This document shows, piece by piece, positions 32,346-43,440 of a DNA stretch of 64,000 nucleotides; position 1 is the stretch's first letter; each line of letters starts with the position of its first letter. A model generated the notes under the pieces. The model searched no databases. It was not told the DNA's origin and was given only the letters and a program-made list of their open reading frames with translations. Position numbers and translations under genes: made by a program. Origin of the DNA: Rhynchospora pubera (lineage: Eukaryota > Streptophyta > Magnoliopsida > Poales > Cyperaceae). The stretch spans positions 314,714,513 through 314,778,512 of the forward strand of contig CM051459.1 in NCBI GenBank assembly GCA_028095005.1, read 5' to 3'.

Positions 32346-33601
32346 TTTAACAACCATATACATAACCCATGAACTGCACCTGTACATTCCCGCTGTCTAA
32401 ATACCCCGTGCACCCTTATTACCTCAATCCAATAATTGTAATGAAAATTATACTAAAAACCATAAGTCCTAATTATTATAAAGCAACATCGGGACCAAAA
32501 AATGCATTACATCGAAACCATTCCAGTAAGATCATCCTCAAATTAGTTATTTCCTTAAACATTCCAGCAGCGGCATCCCCCCATTGCGGTTGTACCTGTA
32601 AATAGTGAGATGATGGAGAGAGCAAAGAATTTCCAAATTTTGTATAATTCTTTTGATGAATACAACTAATTTCTCCAAAAAATTGAATTGGTCTTTCCTT
32701 ATTTCTTCAATACATGTAAATCTCAAAATGAGAACTTTAAAAAGAATGAGTAAAAAATAAATAAAAGCACCAACAGTAAACTTTCAAGTGCAAAAAAACC
32801 CAAGCGACATTTCGTATGAACCTGACATAAAGATCTGCAGCTTGGCAATACTTTTGCGATGTGTTCCAGAACTCTTCATGATCAATTCTTCTCTGTTTCA
32901 GTCATGATTATTCTACACTGAGATGAAACATTTTGCTTGAAAATGACAACATTGAAAGATCCATCGTACAAAAAACGAATGTCAAGGGTCGGACCTGGGT
33001 TAGAGTTCACCTCACACATTGGTTTTTTGAAAGCTTCTTTCACTTGATTTACCTGCTTTTTATGTCGAGAATCTTTTCTTCATGTTGATTGATTGTCTGA
33101 GTATGATGATACATATAGAAACTTCTCAGGTGACGGAGAGGGTGAGAAATTGAGGCACGCATGTAGTCAAAATATATGAAACAAGAGAGGGGCCAATTAT
33201 AATTATATAACGAATGTTTTGGACTTGTGGCTCGTACCTCATGGTATTTTACTAGATGGCACTTGGGACTTTTAAGATATGTGGGTGTATGAATTGGAGT
33301 TAGTAGTACTTACAATTTCTTTTTGATTTTGCAGAAAAGGAACTACTGCCCCTCAATGAAATAGATACCTTTCGAGGAAAGTTTGCATTCTCTTTTCAGA
33401 TAAGATACTTCCTTTCAATGCTTGATTTGAAACATTCCCAATCTTCATCATTTTGAGAACATTCCTCAACCATATTGGAATGTATCAGAGAGACAGAGAG
33501 GGACATAACCTCCCCTGTTCTCTTAAGCCTCATCAAGCGTTTGTTACTGTATTTTCATTAAATAAGAAGAAATGCCAATTGAACAATTAAAAGAGGAACG
33601 A
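32346..33601. other. Intergenic region and 3' flank of RING gene
   Basis: Nothing with protein similarity on either strand. The sequence is somewhat less AT-rich than neighbours and may include the 3' UTR of the minus-strand gene at 33602-33973. Confidence 0.4.
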
Positions 33602-33973
33602 TCAGCAAGAGATTGATACAGCTGGTGCGAGAGCAGCACGACATAATGGACATGTGGAGCGTAATTTTAACCACCGATCGATGCATTCAAAATGAAAAGT
33701 GTGCTTGCATTCTGGTAAAATCCGTACCATCTCCCCTTCATCGATTACTCTTAGGCATATAACACACTCCAATAACATCATGTTTTCTCCTTTCAATGAT
33801 CCATGATACAAAGACATTGGCACACTTCTCGTACCAGATTGACCCAAGCACCAGTCACACCAGATGGATACTAGACGCAAGGTATAATGGATTATGATGT
33901 AATGTAGCAAGCATAGCAACAAACAGAGAAACAAAGAATACAATGGGTTCTGGTAGGTTTCGATAGGATTCAT
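33602..33973 (-). CDS. Short ATL-like RING-H2 protein
   Basis: 123 residues, single exon. A hydrophobic segment at about 11-35 serves as membrane anchor. The RING-H2 finger has ligands C70, C73, C89, H91, H94, C97, C108 and C111, with W101. It lacks an evident GLD motif and has only a short C-terminus, so it is at the small end for the ATL family. The finger (CVICLRVIDEGEMVRILPEC) resembles that of the gene at 36149, its nearest same-strand neighbour. The ATG at 33973 includes the hydrophobic segment. Expected role is a membrane-anchored ubiquitin ligase; substrate unknown. Confidence 0.82.
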   Translation of the reverse strand: MNPIETYQNPLYSLFLCLLLCLLHYIIIHYTLRLVSIWCDWCLGQSGTRSVPMSLYHGSLKGENMMLLECVICLRVIDEGEMVRILPECKHTFHFECIDRWLKLRSTCPLCRAALAPAVSISC

Positions 33974-34698
33974 TGTAAAAAAGAATTCACTAGGGAGGTG
34001 GAATGATCGATGAATAAATTTGAACTTTTGGATTTATTATATACTTTGTTTATCTCCGTATATTTGTTGAATAAGACTCCTTTAAGAAATAATAATATGA
34101 AAGAACTGAGTACTAATCTATAAGTCTTCTTATTTTTCTTTCTTTTTTTTTAATTATAAAAACCGGGTACTGATCAAAACCAGTATGGAAAACAACACCA
34201 GTTATTTATTCCAATGATATATCCTATGGGAATATGAAATCAGCTAAGGTATTTATATGGGTCTTCATCACATTGAAATTATCAAGCTGAATCTAGCATA
34301 ACATTAAAAAATTACATTAAGCAATCTATTTTTTTGAAAAAATTTACAATAATTGCAAGCATCTGATGGACCTTTGAATGAGAGATTGCGCCGGGCTAGA
34401 CATGCACGCACCTCAAAGTGACATGGTTTTCAAATATAATGTAACAATATAAATCATCGTCGTCGTAACTACATGGAGTTCGAAACATATCATGTTCATG
34501 ATCTTGTTGAATAATTAGAAATCCTCTGTAATTTGAGACAAATTTCGAACAAGTTGGACTTTTTTCTGTGAATTTTCTTTCGATTTGAGACAATGACACA
34601 TTACACCCAAAAATAATTAAGATTTTTATTTATTCTTAGGAAGAAGAATATGACCTTTTTTTCCCCCTGCTACAATACTTGTTAGTATTGGTATAAAA
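33974..34698. other. Upstream region of RING gene, nothing else recognised
   Basis: Promoter-side sequence of the minus-strand gene. A T8 run at about 34143 is followed by a small hairpin (tactgatcaaaaccagta), another possible LINE-tail relic, without a TSD. Confidence 0.4.
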
Positions 34699-34699
34699 C

Positions 34700-35552
34700 G
34701 GGTTAATTAGAATTATGCTACTGTAAAAATTTAAAATTAGTAAACTGCCATCACTAAATGACAAATTAGTTTTATGCCATTATGAAATAGAGCAAATTAG
34801 TTTTATGCCATTGACAAATTGATTTGCCAATTTTACCCTTTCAAATATGCCACTTTCAAAATTTAAAATTAGAAAAATATCATCACTGTATGACAAATTA
34901 GTTTTATACAACTACCAATTAATTAAAATGAGTGATGCGCCATTGTAAAAATAAAAAAAAATTAGATCTATGCCACCAGTGAATTCAATAATGGCATAAA
35001 ATAAAAATGCGGTAAAATTAAATTTTATCCATCTTAACTTATATCATTTACTTGTATAATTGATGAGGAATAAAATATTAGGCAAATAGCTGAGGTGTTG
35101 CAATAAACTTGTAAAAATCAAAATACATAATAAAAAAATACCGACTCGTATGGTTACTTAATCATGGGTTAATTAATCAAAATTTCCAAAATACATACTA
35201 AGAACGGTTTCAAAATTTAAAAAAATAAGGAAAAAAGTTTGGAGATTTGCGTAGAATATTCTAGAGTATTTTAGTGTGCAAATCTCCAAACATTTGTTAG
35301 CTGATATATAAAATACATACTAAGTTTGGAGATAGGCTTTGCACACAGATTTATTAACAAGGGTAATTTGGAATTTTGAAAAATATTGAGAGCATTCATG
35401 ATGGTATTTTTGGAATTAAATTATTTTTGAAATGAAATAATGGCATATTTCTAATTTACATAATTTGATGATGGCATAAATCTAATTTGTAATCTAACAA
35501 TGACATATTTCTAATTAGCTAATTTTCATAGTGGCATAAAACCAATTAATCC
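34700..35552. mobile_element. ~850-bp foldback element with TSD tataaaa
   Basis: Termini gggttaattagaattatgc and gtggcataaaaccaattaatcc are inverted repeats. tataaaa lies at 34692-34698 and 35553-35559. The interior repeats the word atggcataaa/tttatgccat about ten times in both orientations, next to aaattagt/ctaattt. A TSD of 7-9 bp and long subterminal repeats suggest a Mutator-like or foldback non-autonomous element. Confidence 0.65.
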
Positions 35553-35559
35553 TATAAAA

Positions 35560-36148
35560 TAACAAGAGATTCAATTAGTCCCAAAATCGTTTTTTATGTC
35601 AGACTAATCTCTTTAGATGTTATATTCATTGTATGGGGTTTTTTCCCCCTTCTATGATTCATCTAGGTCCTTTTCAGAATTAGAAGATTTATTTATTTAT
35701 TTTCAAATTGTTCTATTTCTAAAGAAATATGCGCTAGATATTTAACAAATAAACTGATAATGAAGGCGCTTACGTACGTCCACCTCTTATTTTTGTATTT
35801 TCTTTTCAAATCAACATCAATTGGATTAATGACATATTTAAATGGAGATGAATCGACCTATAAAAACGTTGTACACTAAATTACGAAACGAAATTTTATA
35901 AAATAAATAAATAAAAAAAATTACGAAACAAAAACCAGCTTTCGAAGAGAAATATCCACCTAACAGCCCACTTGATGATCAATGCCATATCAATATGTTG
36001 TTTTCAGTTTAGCTGTGATTCCTCCACAAATAGAAGACCACAGGAATGGTTAAAAATCCAACAACAAAAAAATAATATATTAATCTGTACAATCACAGTT
36101 CTTTTTTACAATCAAAACCATTACAGCACAAAATTTCTTCCAAAACAT
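35560..36148. other. Intergenic region
   Basis: Contains the micro-insertion at 35890-35917. Otherwise nothing recognised; the end is the 3' flank of the RING gene. Confidence 0.45.
35890..35917 (+). mobile_element. 28-bp micro-insertion with 12-bp direct repeats
   Basis: aaattacgaaac occurs at 35878-35889 and 35918-35929, flanking 28 bp that end in an AAAT-repeat tail. The structure fits a 3'-stub retro-insertion on the plus strand. Confidence 0.5.
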
Positions 36149-36657
36149 TCATGGCTGCCTCTCTAGGTCACGCACCGGCGACAATACCATCTCAGCCCGA
36201 CTGCGCTGAGAGGCTGTACTCATGGACCCCAGAACCTGAATGCGGCAAACGGGACATGTGGTATGACCTCCTAACCACAGATCCACGCAATCACCGTGAA
36301 ATGAGTGCATACACTCTGGCAGGACCTTCACGATCTCCCCTTCTTCGACAGCACTAAGACATATCGAACACTCCATAGATGACCCAATATTCTCTTCATC
36401 GCTTTTTTTATCACTGCCACTTTTTCTGTAAGGGAAGGTCAGCAGAGCGGCTATGGCTGCCGAGTCAAGGCCACCTGTGCTAGATTTCTCAGGCAATGAA
36501 TCACGCCTAGTGGTATTTCGTTGGAGGAACCACCGAACTAGACAAAGAACAACGAATAGGGAGCTCAAGGCAACAAAGGAGATGAAGATTTCTTGGAAGA
36601 AGTTGCACCGGAGTCTGAGCTGGCCGACGGGTAGTCAGCCGTGTTGTTGCTAGACAT
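36149..36657 (-). CDS. ATL RING-H2 gene with N-terminal frameshift
   Basis: The open segment 36149-36568 encodes part of a membrane helix, a GLD motif (GLDSAAIAALLTFPY) and an intact RING-H2 finger. Counted from the TTG at 36568 the ligands are C67, C70, C86, H88, H91, C94, C105 and C108, with W98. This frame has no ATG: it continues upstream through NFFQEIFISFVALSS, which completes the helix, to a stop. The only good ATG (36657, MSSNNTADYPSASSDSGAT) lies in another frame and ends after 31 codons. Joining the two frames near 36601-36605 would need a one-base shift and would give a typical ATL N-terminus. So the gene is either a very young pseudogene, a sequencing error, or uses a non-ATG start. 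Confidence 0.75.
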
Positions 36658-36932
36658 GGTTTGAGTTACCTTTAAGAGGACAATAGGTCCTGCGAGAGAA
36701 ATTATAACATGGTTTAACTTTGACTTGGTTCTATTTACAAGTTTTTCTTTCTTTTCTTTTCTTGGCTGAGGTGTACTAGAAACAGTCCCACAGAAATTGG
36801 TCGACTATTTGGCCTTCATAGAATTTCAGCCGTTGGATCTAAAAGGATCCGTTCGTTGATGACATCCAATGGCTGTGCTGCACTGCAGTGGTCGTCTGGT
36901 TGACGTCTTGGGCTGATATATATAATATTAAT
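36658..36932. other. Upstream region of the fourth RING gene
   Basis: Promoter-side sequence. A short inverted region near 36830-36890 (gccgttggatct, gacatccaatggc) may be a decayed repeat. Confidence 0.4.
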
Positions 36933-37507
36933 GGGGCTGTTTGGATTCTCCAAAGAATTTTGGCTATGTTTGGTTGAGAATTAAATGAGGAGTAAGACTC
37001 TTAATCCACTTTTAATCTCCCAAACGTGGAATAAAAAAGGAGGAGTATAGTGGAGTAAGGACCAAAATCAGAGGAGTAAATTACTCCTCCTAAATAGGTG
37101 GAGTAAAGTTAATTCATGGAGTAAGTCTTCAATTGTGGGTCCCACACTTATTTATTTCCTATACATACCCTCATTTTTGACAAAAGAAAAAGAAAATGAG
37201 GATAATTTGGCCATTTTATAATCAACAATTATGTAATATTTTTATATCCTCACTTACTCCTCACTTAATTTTTTACTTTTCATACCAAACATGACTGTAA
37301 CGTGTGGAGTAAAGAAGCTTAACTACTTAATCCTCCTACTTTAATCCTCTTTTACTCCTCTACCAAACACAGCCTTTGGGAATTTCATCTTCCTACCATG
37401 AATTTATTATAAACAATTCAAACTCTTCACAAAGTTACACACTTCTCAATAAATTTATTCATAGAAATTGCAACTTTCCCAAATTCCTAAGCGATCCAAA
37501 CCGCCCC
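36933..37507. mobile_element. MITE split by a nested MITE
   Basis: Outer ends GGGGCTGTTTGGATT and atccaaaccgcccc, with 3-bp TSD aat (36930-36932 and 37508-37510). It is interrupted by a second element at 36962-37374, which itself has TSD ttt. Without the insert the outer element is about 159 bp, the usual family size. Confidence 0.75.
36962..37374. mobile_element. Nested 413-bp MITE with TSD ttt
   Basis: Ends GGCTATGTTTGGTTGAG and ctctaccaaacacagcc, with ttt at 36959-36961 and 37375-37377. The interior is rich in ggagtaa and ttactcctc words, in opposite orientation near the two ends. It inserted into the outer MITE. Confidence 0.75.
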
Positions 37508-37520
37508 AATAAGTTTAAAA

Positions 37521-37674
37521 GGCTCCGTTTGGATAGATGTGGGAAGAAGGGAAGAAGGGAAGAAGTGGGAAGAAGTATTAGGAAGTGTGTAACTTTGTGA
37601 TGAGTTTGAATTGTTTATAATAAATTTGGGCCTTCTTCCTTCTTCCTTCTTTCAACCCCATCCAAACAAGGTCT
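37521..37674. mobile_element. Tourist-like MITE
   Basis: Starts GGCTCCGTTTGGATAGATG and ends catccaaacaaggtc, only 13 bp from the previous MITE. Core gtgtaactttgtga present. TSD unclear. Confidence 0.6.
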
Positions 37675-38516
37675 AAGTGAGGAAGATATTACTTGGGGTA
37701 ATTCATATCGTGGGAGTAAGCTTCTTGAAACAATAGTAAGAACAATAATATTTGAGATACTACTAAGTTATGTTATATTCCAAATGGGTCATTTTCTAAC
37801 ATAAACATCGACAACCATGGTTCAATATATCCAGTACAATATACAATCACTTTTCTTTTGTTTTCTTTCTTTGCTTCTATTTCCAATATTCAAATGGGTA
37901 CATTTGCTACGGACTCTTTTTTTCAGTGTGCTAGTACAGTTTAAGCTATCCAATGAAGATTTTAATTTTATTTATAAAAGCTAAGGAAGATTAATAACTA
38001 TGATTTAAAAATTTCTAATTACATTTACAGCCTTCCTTTGGTAAACAATCAAATAGATGAAACCCATTTTTTCCCTAAAAAATGATCCTCGGTCAAATAG
38101 ATAAATAGATAAGGAACTCGTTTCAGTACACTGTTTGCAAAGAAATTAAACGAGGACAAATATTTGTGCGGTGGTTATTAAGCTTTATCACTTTCCAGAT
38201 TGGTCCCCATTTCAATATTTTCATTAGTTTGACAATAAAGCTTTGGATAGGGATGACCAAGTCGCTAATGTAAACACACACAGAGTGGAAGGATAAAATA
38301 CACTATGCTACGGGACGATTCGTACACCAAAATCGTTTTCGAAATCCAAATTCGATCGATTAGTTCAAATTTTTATTTTATTTTTTTCTATATTATGATA
38401 TTTAAAAAATACATTACAATTGCAGTATTTCATGTCTTTAAATATGAAAATATCATAATATAATGCAAAAAATTAAAAATATAAAATCTTGTCTCTAAAA
38501 ATCTTTCTTCAATATA
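37675..38516. other. Intergenic region, nothing recognised
   Basis: No gene or clear repeat. Confidence 0.5.
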
Positions 38517-38666
38517 GGCTCTGTTTAGATAAGGTGTGGGAAGAAGGAAAGAAGTAGAAAGAAGTATTGAGAAGTGTGTAACTTTGTAAAGAGTTTGGAT
38601 TGTTTATAATAAATTTATTTCCTTATTCTTTTTTTCTTTCTTCCTAAATGGAATCCAAACGGAGCC
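38517..38666. mobile_element. Tourist-like MITE with TSD ata
   Basis: Ends GGCTCTGTTTAGATAAGG and gaatccaaacggagcc, flanked by ata at 38514-38516 and 38667-38669. 150 bp with the common core. Confidence 0.75.
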
Positions 38667-39322
38667 ATAAAGAACAACTTGAATAGTTCGAATTTGAATA
38701 GTTCGAATGGAATCCAACTAATAGTTCGAATTGATTACCCTTCGAACCGACAGCCATTTTTTTTAATCTTTCCCTTTTCTTTTATTTTTATTATTTTTTT
38801 TTGCAGATTCAAAACGAATGCACTTTAGATGGACGCTTTTGTTTCACTGTATATGCATTTCCATTTTTAACTGTATTTTTTGAAACTTAGTTGGCGAGTG
38901 CAAACTAACAAATTTTAACTTAAAAATTGAAAATATAAGAATTACAAAGTATTTGAAAAAAAGAAGAATCGAGAATATCGGAAATTTAAAATATCCATTT
39001 TTAACTGTTAAATATAGATTCTTTCATCAGAGAAATAGTAATTCATTTTGATTTTCTTTTCAAACTTTGTAAAGAAAAGAATGCTTGGTTTGGTGTGTAA
39101 AGTCCATCTCATAAATCAAAATTATACGGCAACGATAGTCGTTGCGCTCTTCTTCCCTCCTAACGCTCTTTCTCTGCTTCTTTTTTTTTTCCATCTGCTC
39201 CTTTTTTTCCCTCCACTTCTCTTTCCCACTTCACTTCTCTCCTCATTTTTCTCACCTTTGTTTTTCTCCCCCTTCGCCTCACCTCCTCTCCTCTCTTCCG
39301 TCAATTTATGCCTCCTTTCTCC
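38667..39322. other. Intergenic region with pyrimidine-rich tract
   Basis: Two copies of ttgaatagttcgaat lie in tandem near 38690. A C/T-rich tract occupies about 39145-39300. The ORFs there are low-complexity on both strands. Confidence 0.45.
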
Positions 39323-39501
39323 CAGGGGCGGAGCCAATAGGGGTGGGGCAAGGACTGTTGCACCCCCTGTGATTTCAGATTTTAGTGTATTAGTATTACT
39401 AATCTTTGTAATATTGTATAGAAATTAAGCAATTTGCCCCCCCCGGTCATTAAAAATTGCATTTTTGCCCCCCTAGACTATTATTTCTAGCTCCGCCCCT
39501 G
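39323..39501. mobile_element. hAT-type MITE with perfect 8-bp TSD
   Basis: Ends CAGGGGCGGAGC and gctccgcccctg, flanked by the perfect 8-mer ctttctcc (39315-39322 and 39502-39509). 179 bp, with G- or C-runs near both ends. Confidence 0.88.
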
Positions 39502-39649
39502 CTTTCTCCACCTAGCCTTATCTCCTCTCCTACGTTGTCTTTCGCCTCTCCTCCTTTCTGTTATCTTCAGTCTTAGCTATTTTTTTCATGGACTTCACCT
39601 CTTTTCCCTACCTATGTCTCATTTGCCGCTTCAACCTGCGGACTCTGTC

Positions 39650-40050
39650 TTGCTTTCTTAAAATGAACATATACAACAATAAATTGAACCAATACAAAGC
39701 TATGATGAACAAAATATAAAAGTGCATAAATACAAGAACAAAGTGAATATATATAAAAAATAAAAGAACAGATACAACAAATATAAAAAACGACGTGAAC
39801 TCATACAAAAGTTAAAATCGAACATATATACATGCAAAAGCGAATATATACAATAAACAAAATGAACAGATACATAGATAATATGAAAAAGAATAAAAGT
39901 GTATATATACAAAAATAAAATAAACATATATAACAAATAAACTGAACATATATAAAAAATAAACTGATCAAATAAAACAAATAACGTGAACTCATAAAAA
40001 AGATAAAAGTGAGCATATATGCATAAAAAGTGAACTTTTTCATATACACC
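39650..40050. repeat. Degenerate AT-rich minisatellite
   Basis: Roughly 20-25 bp units of the form aaaataaactgaacatatataa recur with many changes across ~400 bp. The minus-strand ORFs here (Phe/Tyr/Leu-rich) are products of the repeat, not genes. Confidence 0.65.
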
Positions 40051-40560
40051 CATTAAATATTCTTTTATTATTACTGACTTGGTAGATATTAGATACTCCC
40101 ATGTTGTACTTAAGTGAAACAGTTACCGTCATTAGATATTTTCTTAGTATTATTAACTATCAGAAAATAACATGATTATTTAAGAGAAAGAAAAATGATA
40201 TAACAAAAAAGACGAGAAAAAAAAAGAAAGAAGAAAGAGATAGAGAAAAGGAGGAAAGACGTGGAAGGGCGCTCAAAAAAGGGAGTTAAGGGTAAACGCA
40301 AACACACTAAAGAAAGAGAATGGAGAGAGGGAAGGATAGACTTGGAAAAAAAGAGAGAGAAAGAAAAAACACTTCATGTAAATGACTCGAATGATGCTAG
40401 AGTGGATGGTGAATAGTCCAAATTATAGAGCGAACTTGTATGAGGCCTTCTCTTCCCTTAGAGAGCAGAATTTGTATGCGCCTGAATCATGTATTTATGC
40501 GAATCAGTTAGAAAAAAATCCAATCATCAAATCATAATATAGATCTATTTTGTCGATTGA
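40051..40560. other. Purine-rich intergenic stretch
   Basis: A strongly A/G-biased strand lies at about 40180-40375. No gene seen. Confidence 0.45.
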
Positions 40561-40617
40561 GTTTTGAAAAAATTTAATATGTACTATGGTGCATAGGTCA
40601 TTCTATGCATTGCAGTC

Positions 40618-40861
40618 TTTTTTATCCGAATTTTTACAATTTGACAAATCTAATTTAACCAACTTAATCTGCTTATTGAAATCTCCTAAAAAATAAAATT
40701 TTATAATTTTTGAAATTTTATTACTATTTTTTTGAAACTTTTTTATCCGAATTTTTACAATTTGACAAATCTAATTTAACCAACTTAATCTGCTTATTGA
40801 AATCTCCTAAAAAAACAAAATTTTATAATTTTTTAAATTTTATTACTATTTTTTTCGAATT
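40618..40861. repeat. Tandem duplication, 121-bp unit
   Basis: The block starting tttatccgaatttttacaat recurs at 40621 and 40742 with very few differences, implying a fairly recent duplication. The unit resembles part of the foldback element at 6061-6430 (cgaatttttacaatttgac against ggtatttttgcaaattgat). Confidence 0.8.
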
Positions 40862-41771
40862 ATCAAAACCTGTCATTTTATGATTGAATGAAATTAAGAT
40901 TAGAAGATATCATTCATATTATCTCATGAACAATTTTCTACAACAATCACTATTCTTAAATGAAATTAGTTAAGAGAGGTACAATACTATCATAATTTTT
41001 TTTTTTAGAAATTAGAATGGAGCAATATCTATTTAAATTACTAGCAACATGTTTATTTGTTAATCCGATAAAATTGTGCCATCAAATGTTATTAATTCTC
41101 ATTCATAAATCACATTTTAAAAAAAAGTGCTGGAATTTGATTATTAGTAAATATCATTTTATAATAATGTTGAAAATTTATAAAACTAAAATAATTACGT
41201 AAATTACTGCCAAATTAGAAAATTAGAAATCACGAGATTCAAAAAATTATGAGATATCAAAAATTATTTAAATAATTTATAAGTCTATAATTATTAAATT
41301 ATACATCACTAAATTCTTTATATATATGTGAGTAAGTACATAAATTTTCATAACTGGAAGGTTTTTTTTCAAGGCCTCAAAATAATTTAAAAATAAAATT
41401 TCTATGCAGATTAAATTTTATGAGATCTAAAAATTTATTTAAAATATTTTATAAGTCTATAATAATTTTTTTTATATTTCTAAATTTTTTATATTTATAT
41501 TTATGTGAGCACAAAAATAAACTTTTATGGTCAAATAATTTTTTAAAGACACATAAACAATTAAAAAACTAAATTATATTTAATTTGAAATTGCAAAACG
41601 AAGGTATCATTGATCTGAGATCTGAGGAATGAAAATGATTTTATGATGACGCCACGCTGAACAGCCGCGTTGTCGAGAATTTTTAAATAAAACTTTGCCC
41701 TTGGCTGTATTCTATTGTCTACTATGATTCTTTATCCTACTTGCGGGACTCCATGGATCCATACCATCCGG
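40862..41771. other. AT-rich intergenic region, nothing recognised
   Basis: Low-complexity A/T sequence without gene signals. Confidence 0.5.
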
Positions 41772-42072
41772 TAGGGGTGTCAAACGTGCGAAACAAAAGC
41801 AAAGTTAATTAATATGTTCGATTTGGTTTCATTCCGTTATAGGTAACTAAACAATAATCTTGTTTCGTTTCCGTTCCATTAAAACGGAACTGAACGTAAA
41901 TAACGTTCATTTTCCTTTGTAAATTCCTTCTTTTGGGTGTTTCGTCTTCTGAAAATGCCGTTTTGTTTCCGTTTCATTTTTTAAAACGAAACTATTTTTC
42001 TCCTCCATTTCTGTTCCATTCCGAACGAAATAGAACAAAGACGTGTGAAACAGCATGGTATTGACAACCCTA
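41772..42072. mobile_element. hAT-type MITE with perfect 8-bp TSD
   Basis: Ends TAGGGGTGTCAAACG and tattgacaaccct plus a. The perfect duplication ccatccgg flanks it at 41764-41771 and 42073-42080. The interior aaacggaac and gtttccgttcc blocks are shared with the 7331 element. Confidence 0.88.
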
Positions 42073-43440
42073 CCATCCGGATCCAATTTACAATTGATTC
42101 ATCAACTGAATGGATATTTATGAACAAAAAAAGATAACATTATTTTGTATCAAAGAATTGAACAAATATAATCCCAATCAAATTTGGAATAACAACAAAA
42201 TATAATGCCTTGAGGCAGGCAGGTTTGAGCTCCAAATTACGCATGGAAATTATGTTTAATCAAATTAGGGGCTTTCTTAATTTTTATTGTTGCATTGTTT
42301 ATGTAAAAAAGTTTACGTTGGCCTAAAGATTCATTTGTCGAATTTGCTCAAGTTTAAAAACTTGCGTGGCTCCATTGTACTTGTTAGTTATGTGCGAAAA
42401 GTCTACATATCTTTAGCAGTTGAGTTGTATTGTGTCCATTGTCAATGTTGATTTAAAGCTTCAATGTTTGACAAAAAAGGAAATAAGCTATATTTCCGCA
42501 TTGAGCTTATTATGAAAATTTATTTATTATAACCCTTGTTATAATTTAATAATAACATTAATTCGCGTCAATGGTATAACCCTTGTTAGCAAAATTTATT
42601 TGTTATATATATGGCCCTATAAAACGAATTCCACAAAACATAATTTCTTTAAAAATAGCAATGGTACAATACATCATTTCATGTCTTCCTCTTTTTAACA
42701 ATAGCAATGGTACAATACATCGATAAAATTACTTTTATAATATATATCTTCCTCTTTTTAACAGGTAAAAGCACATAAATTAATACACAAACATATCAAT
42801 TTTTCATTTTTTAAGAATATATACAGAGAAAAGTAATAGTTAAAGGTAATTTTAAGAATACATACAAATTTTAAATAAATTATAAAGAGCGTTGATTTCG
42901 AACTTCTTACCGATGCGGCGATGCCCCATCACCTACAGCATCCACCGCTTAATTTTATTTTTCTCCTAACTAATTCCTGATCAAACGTCTCATATGTTGT
43001 TGTGATTCTATCGTCATGCATCTGTAAACAAGATGATTTTGTTGTCCTAGGTGCAACAAAATTTTGAATGTATTATTTTTATAAATATGACCCATTTTTT
43101 TAATCTATGATTTTTATAAAAAGAATTTAATTTGTACATATAGTTTATTCTTCCCTCAATAAATTTTTTTTTTGAGAAATAAAAATGACCATTCTAGTAA
43201 ATAGAAACTGAAATAATTCTCCGTACGTACATCGTTATGCATACAATTAATTGTTTAATAAGTCAACTTACTTAAAAATATTATAATATCATCAGGAAAC
43301 ATACCATATTAATGTTACATATCGATTTCAATATTAGATATGTGTTTATGAATACAATTTTCATATATCAAACCCCGATAGGATAAATATAGCTTTTACG
43401 ATCAACGGTAATATATAAAAAAGAGTATAAAAGATTTAAT
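42073..43440. other. AT-rich intergenic region
   Basis: A short interleaved duplication lies at about 42655-42765 (caatggtacaatacatc and cttcctctttttaaca, each twice). No gene recognised. Confidence 0.45.

Noticed and set aside
39048..39428. 126-residue plus-strand ORF rich in Ser, Leu and Phe
   Set aside because: It crosses a pyrimidine tract and the hAT MITE at 39323 and has no similarity I recognise.
39700..40053. Phe/Tyr/Leu-rich ORFs of ~80-117 residues on the minus strand
   Set aside because: They are translations of the AT-rich minisatellite and have no domain or codon structure.
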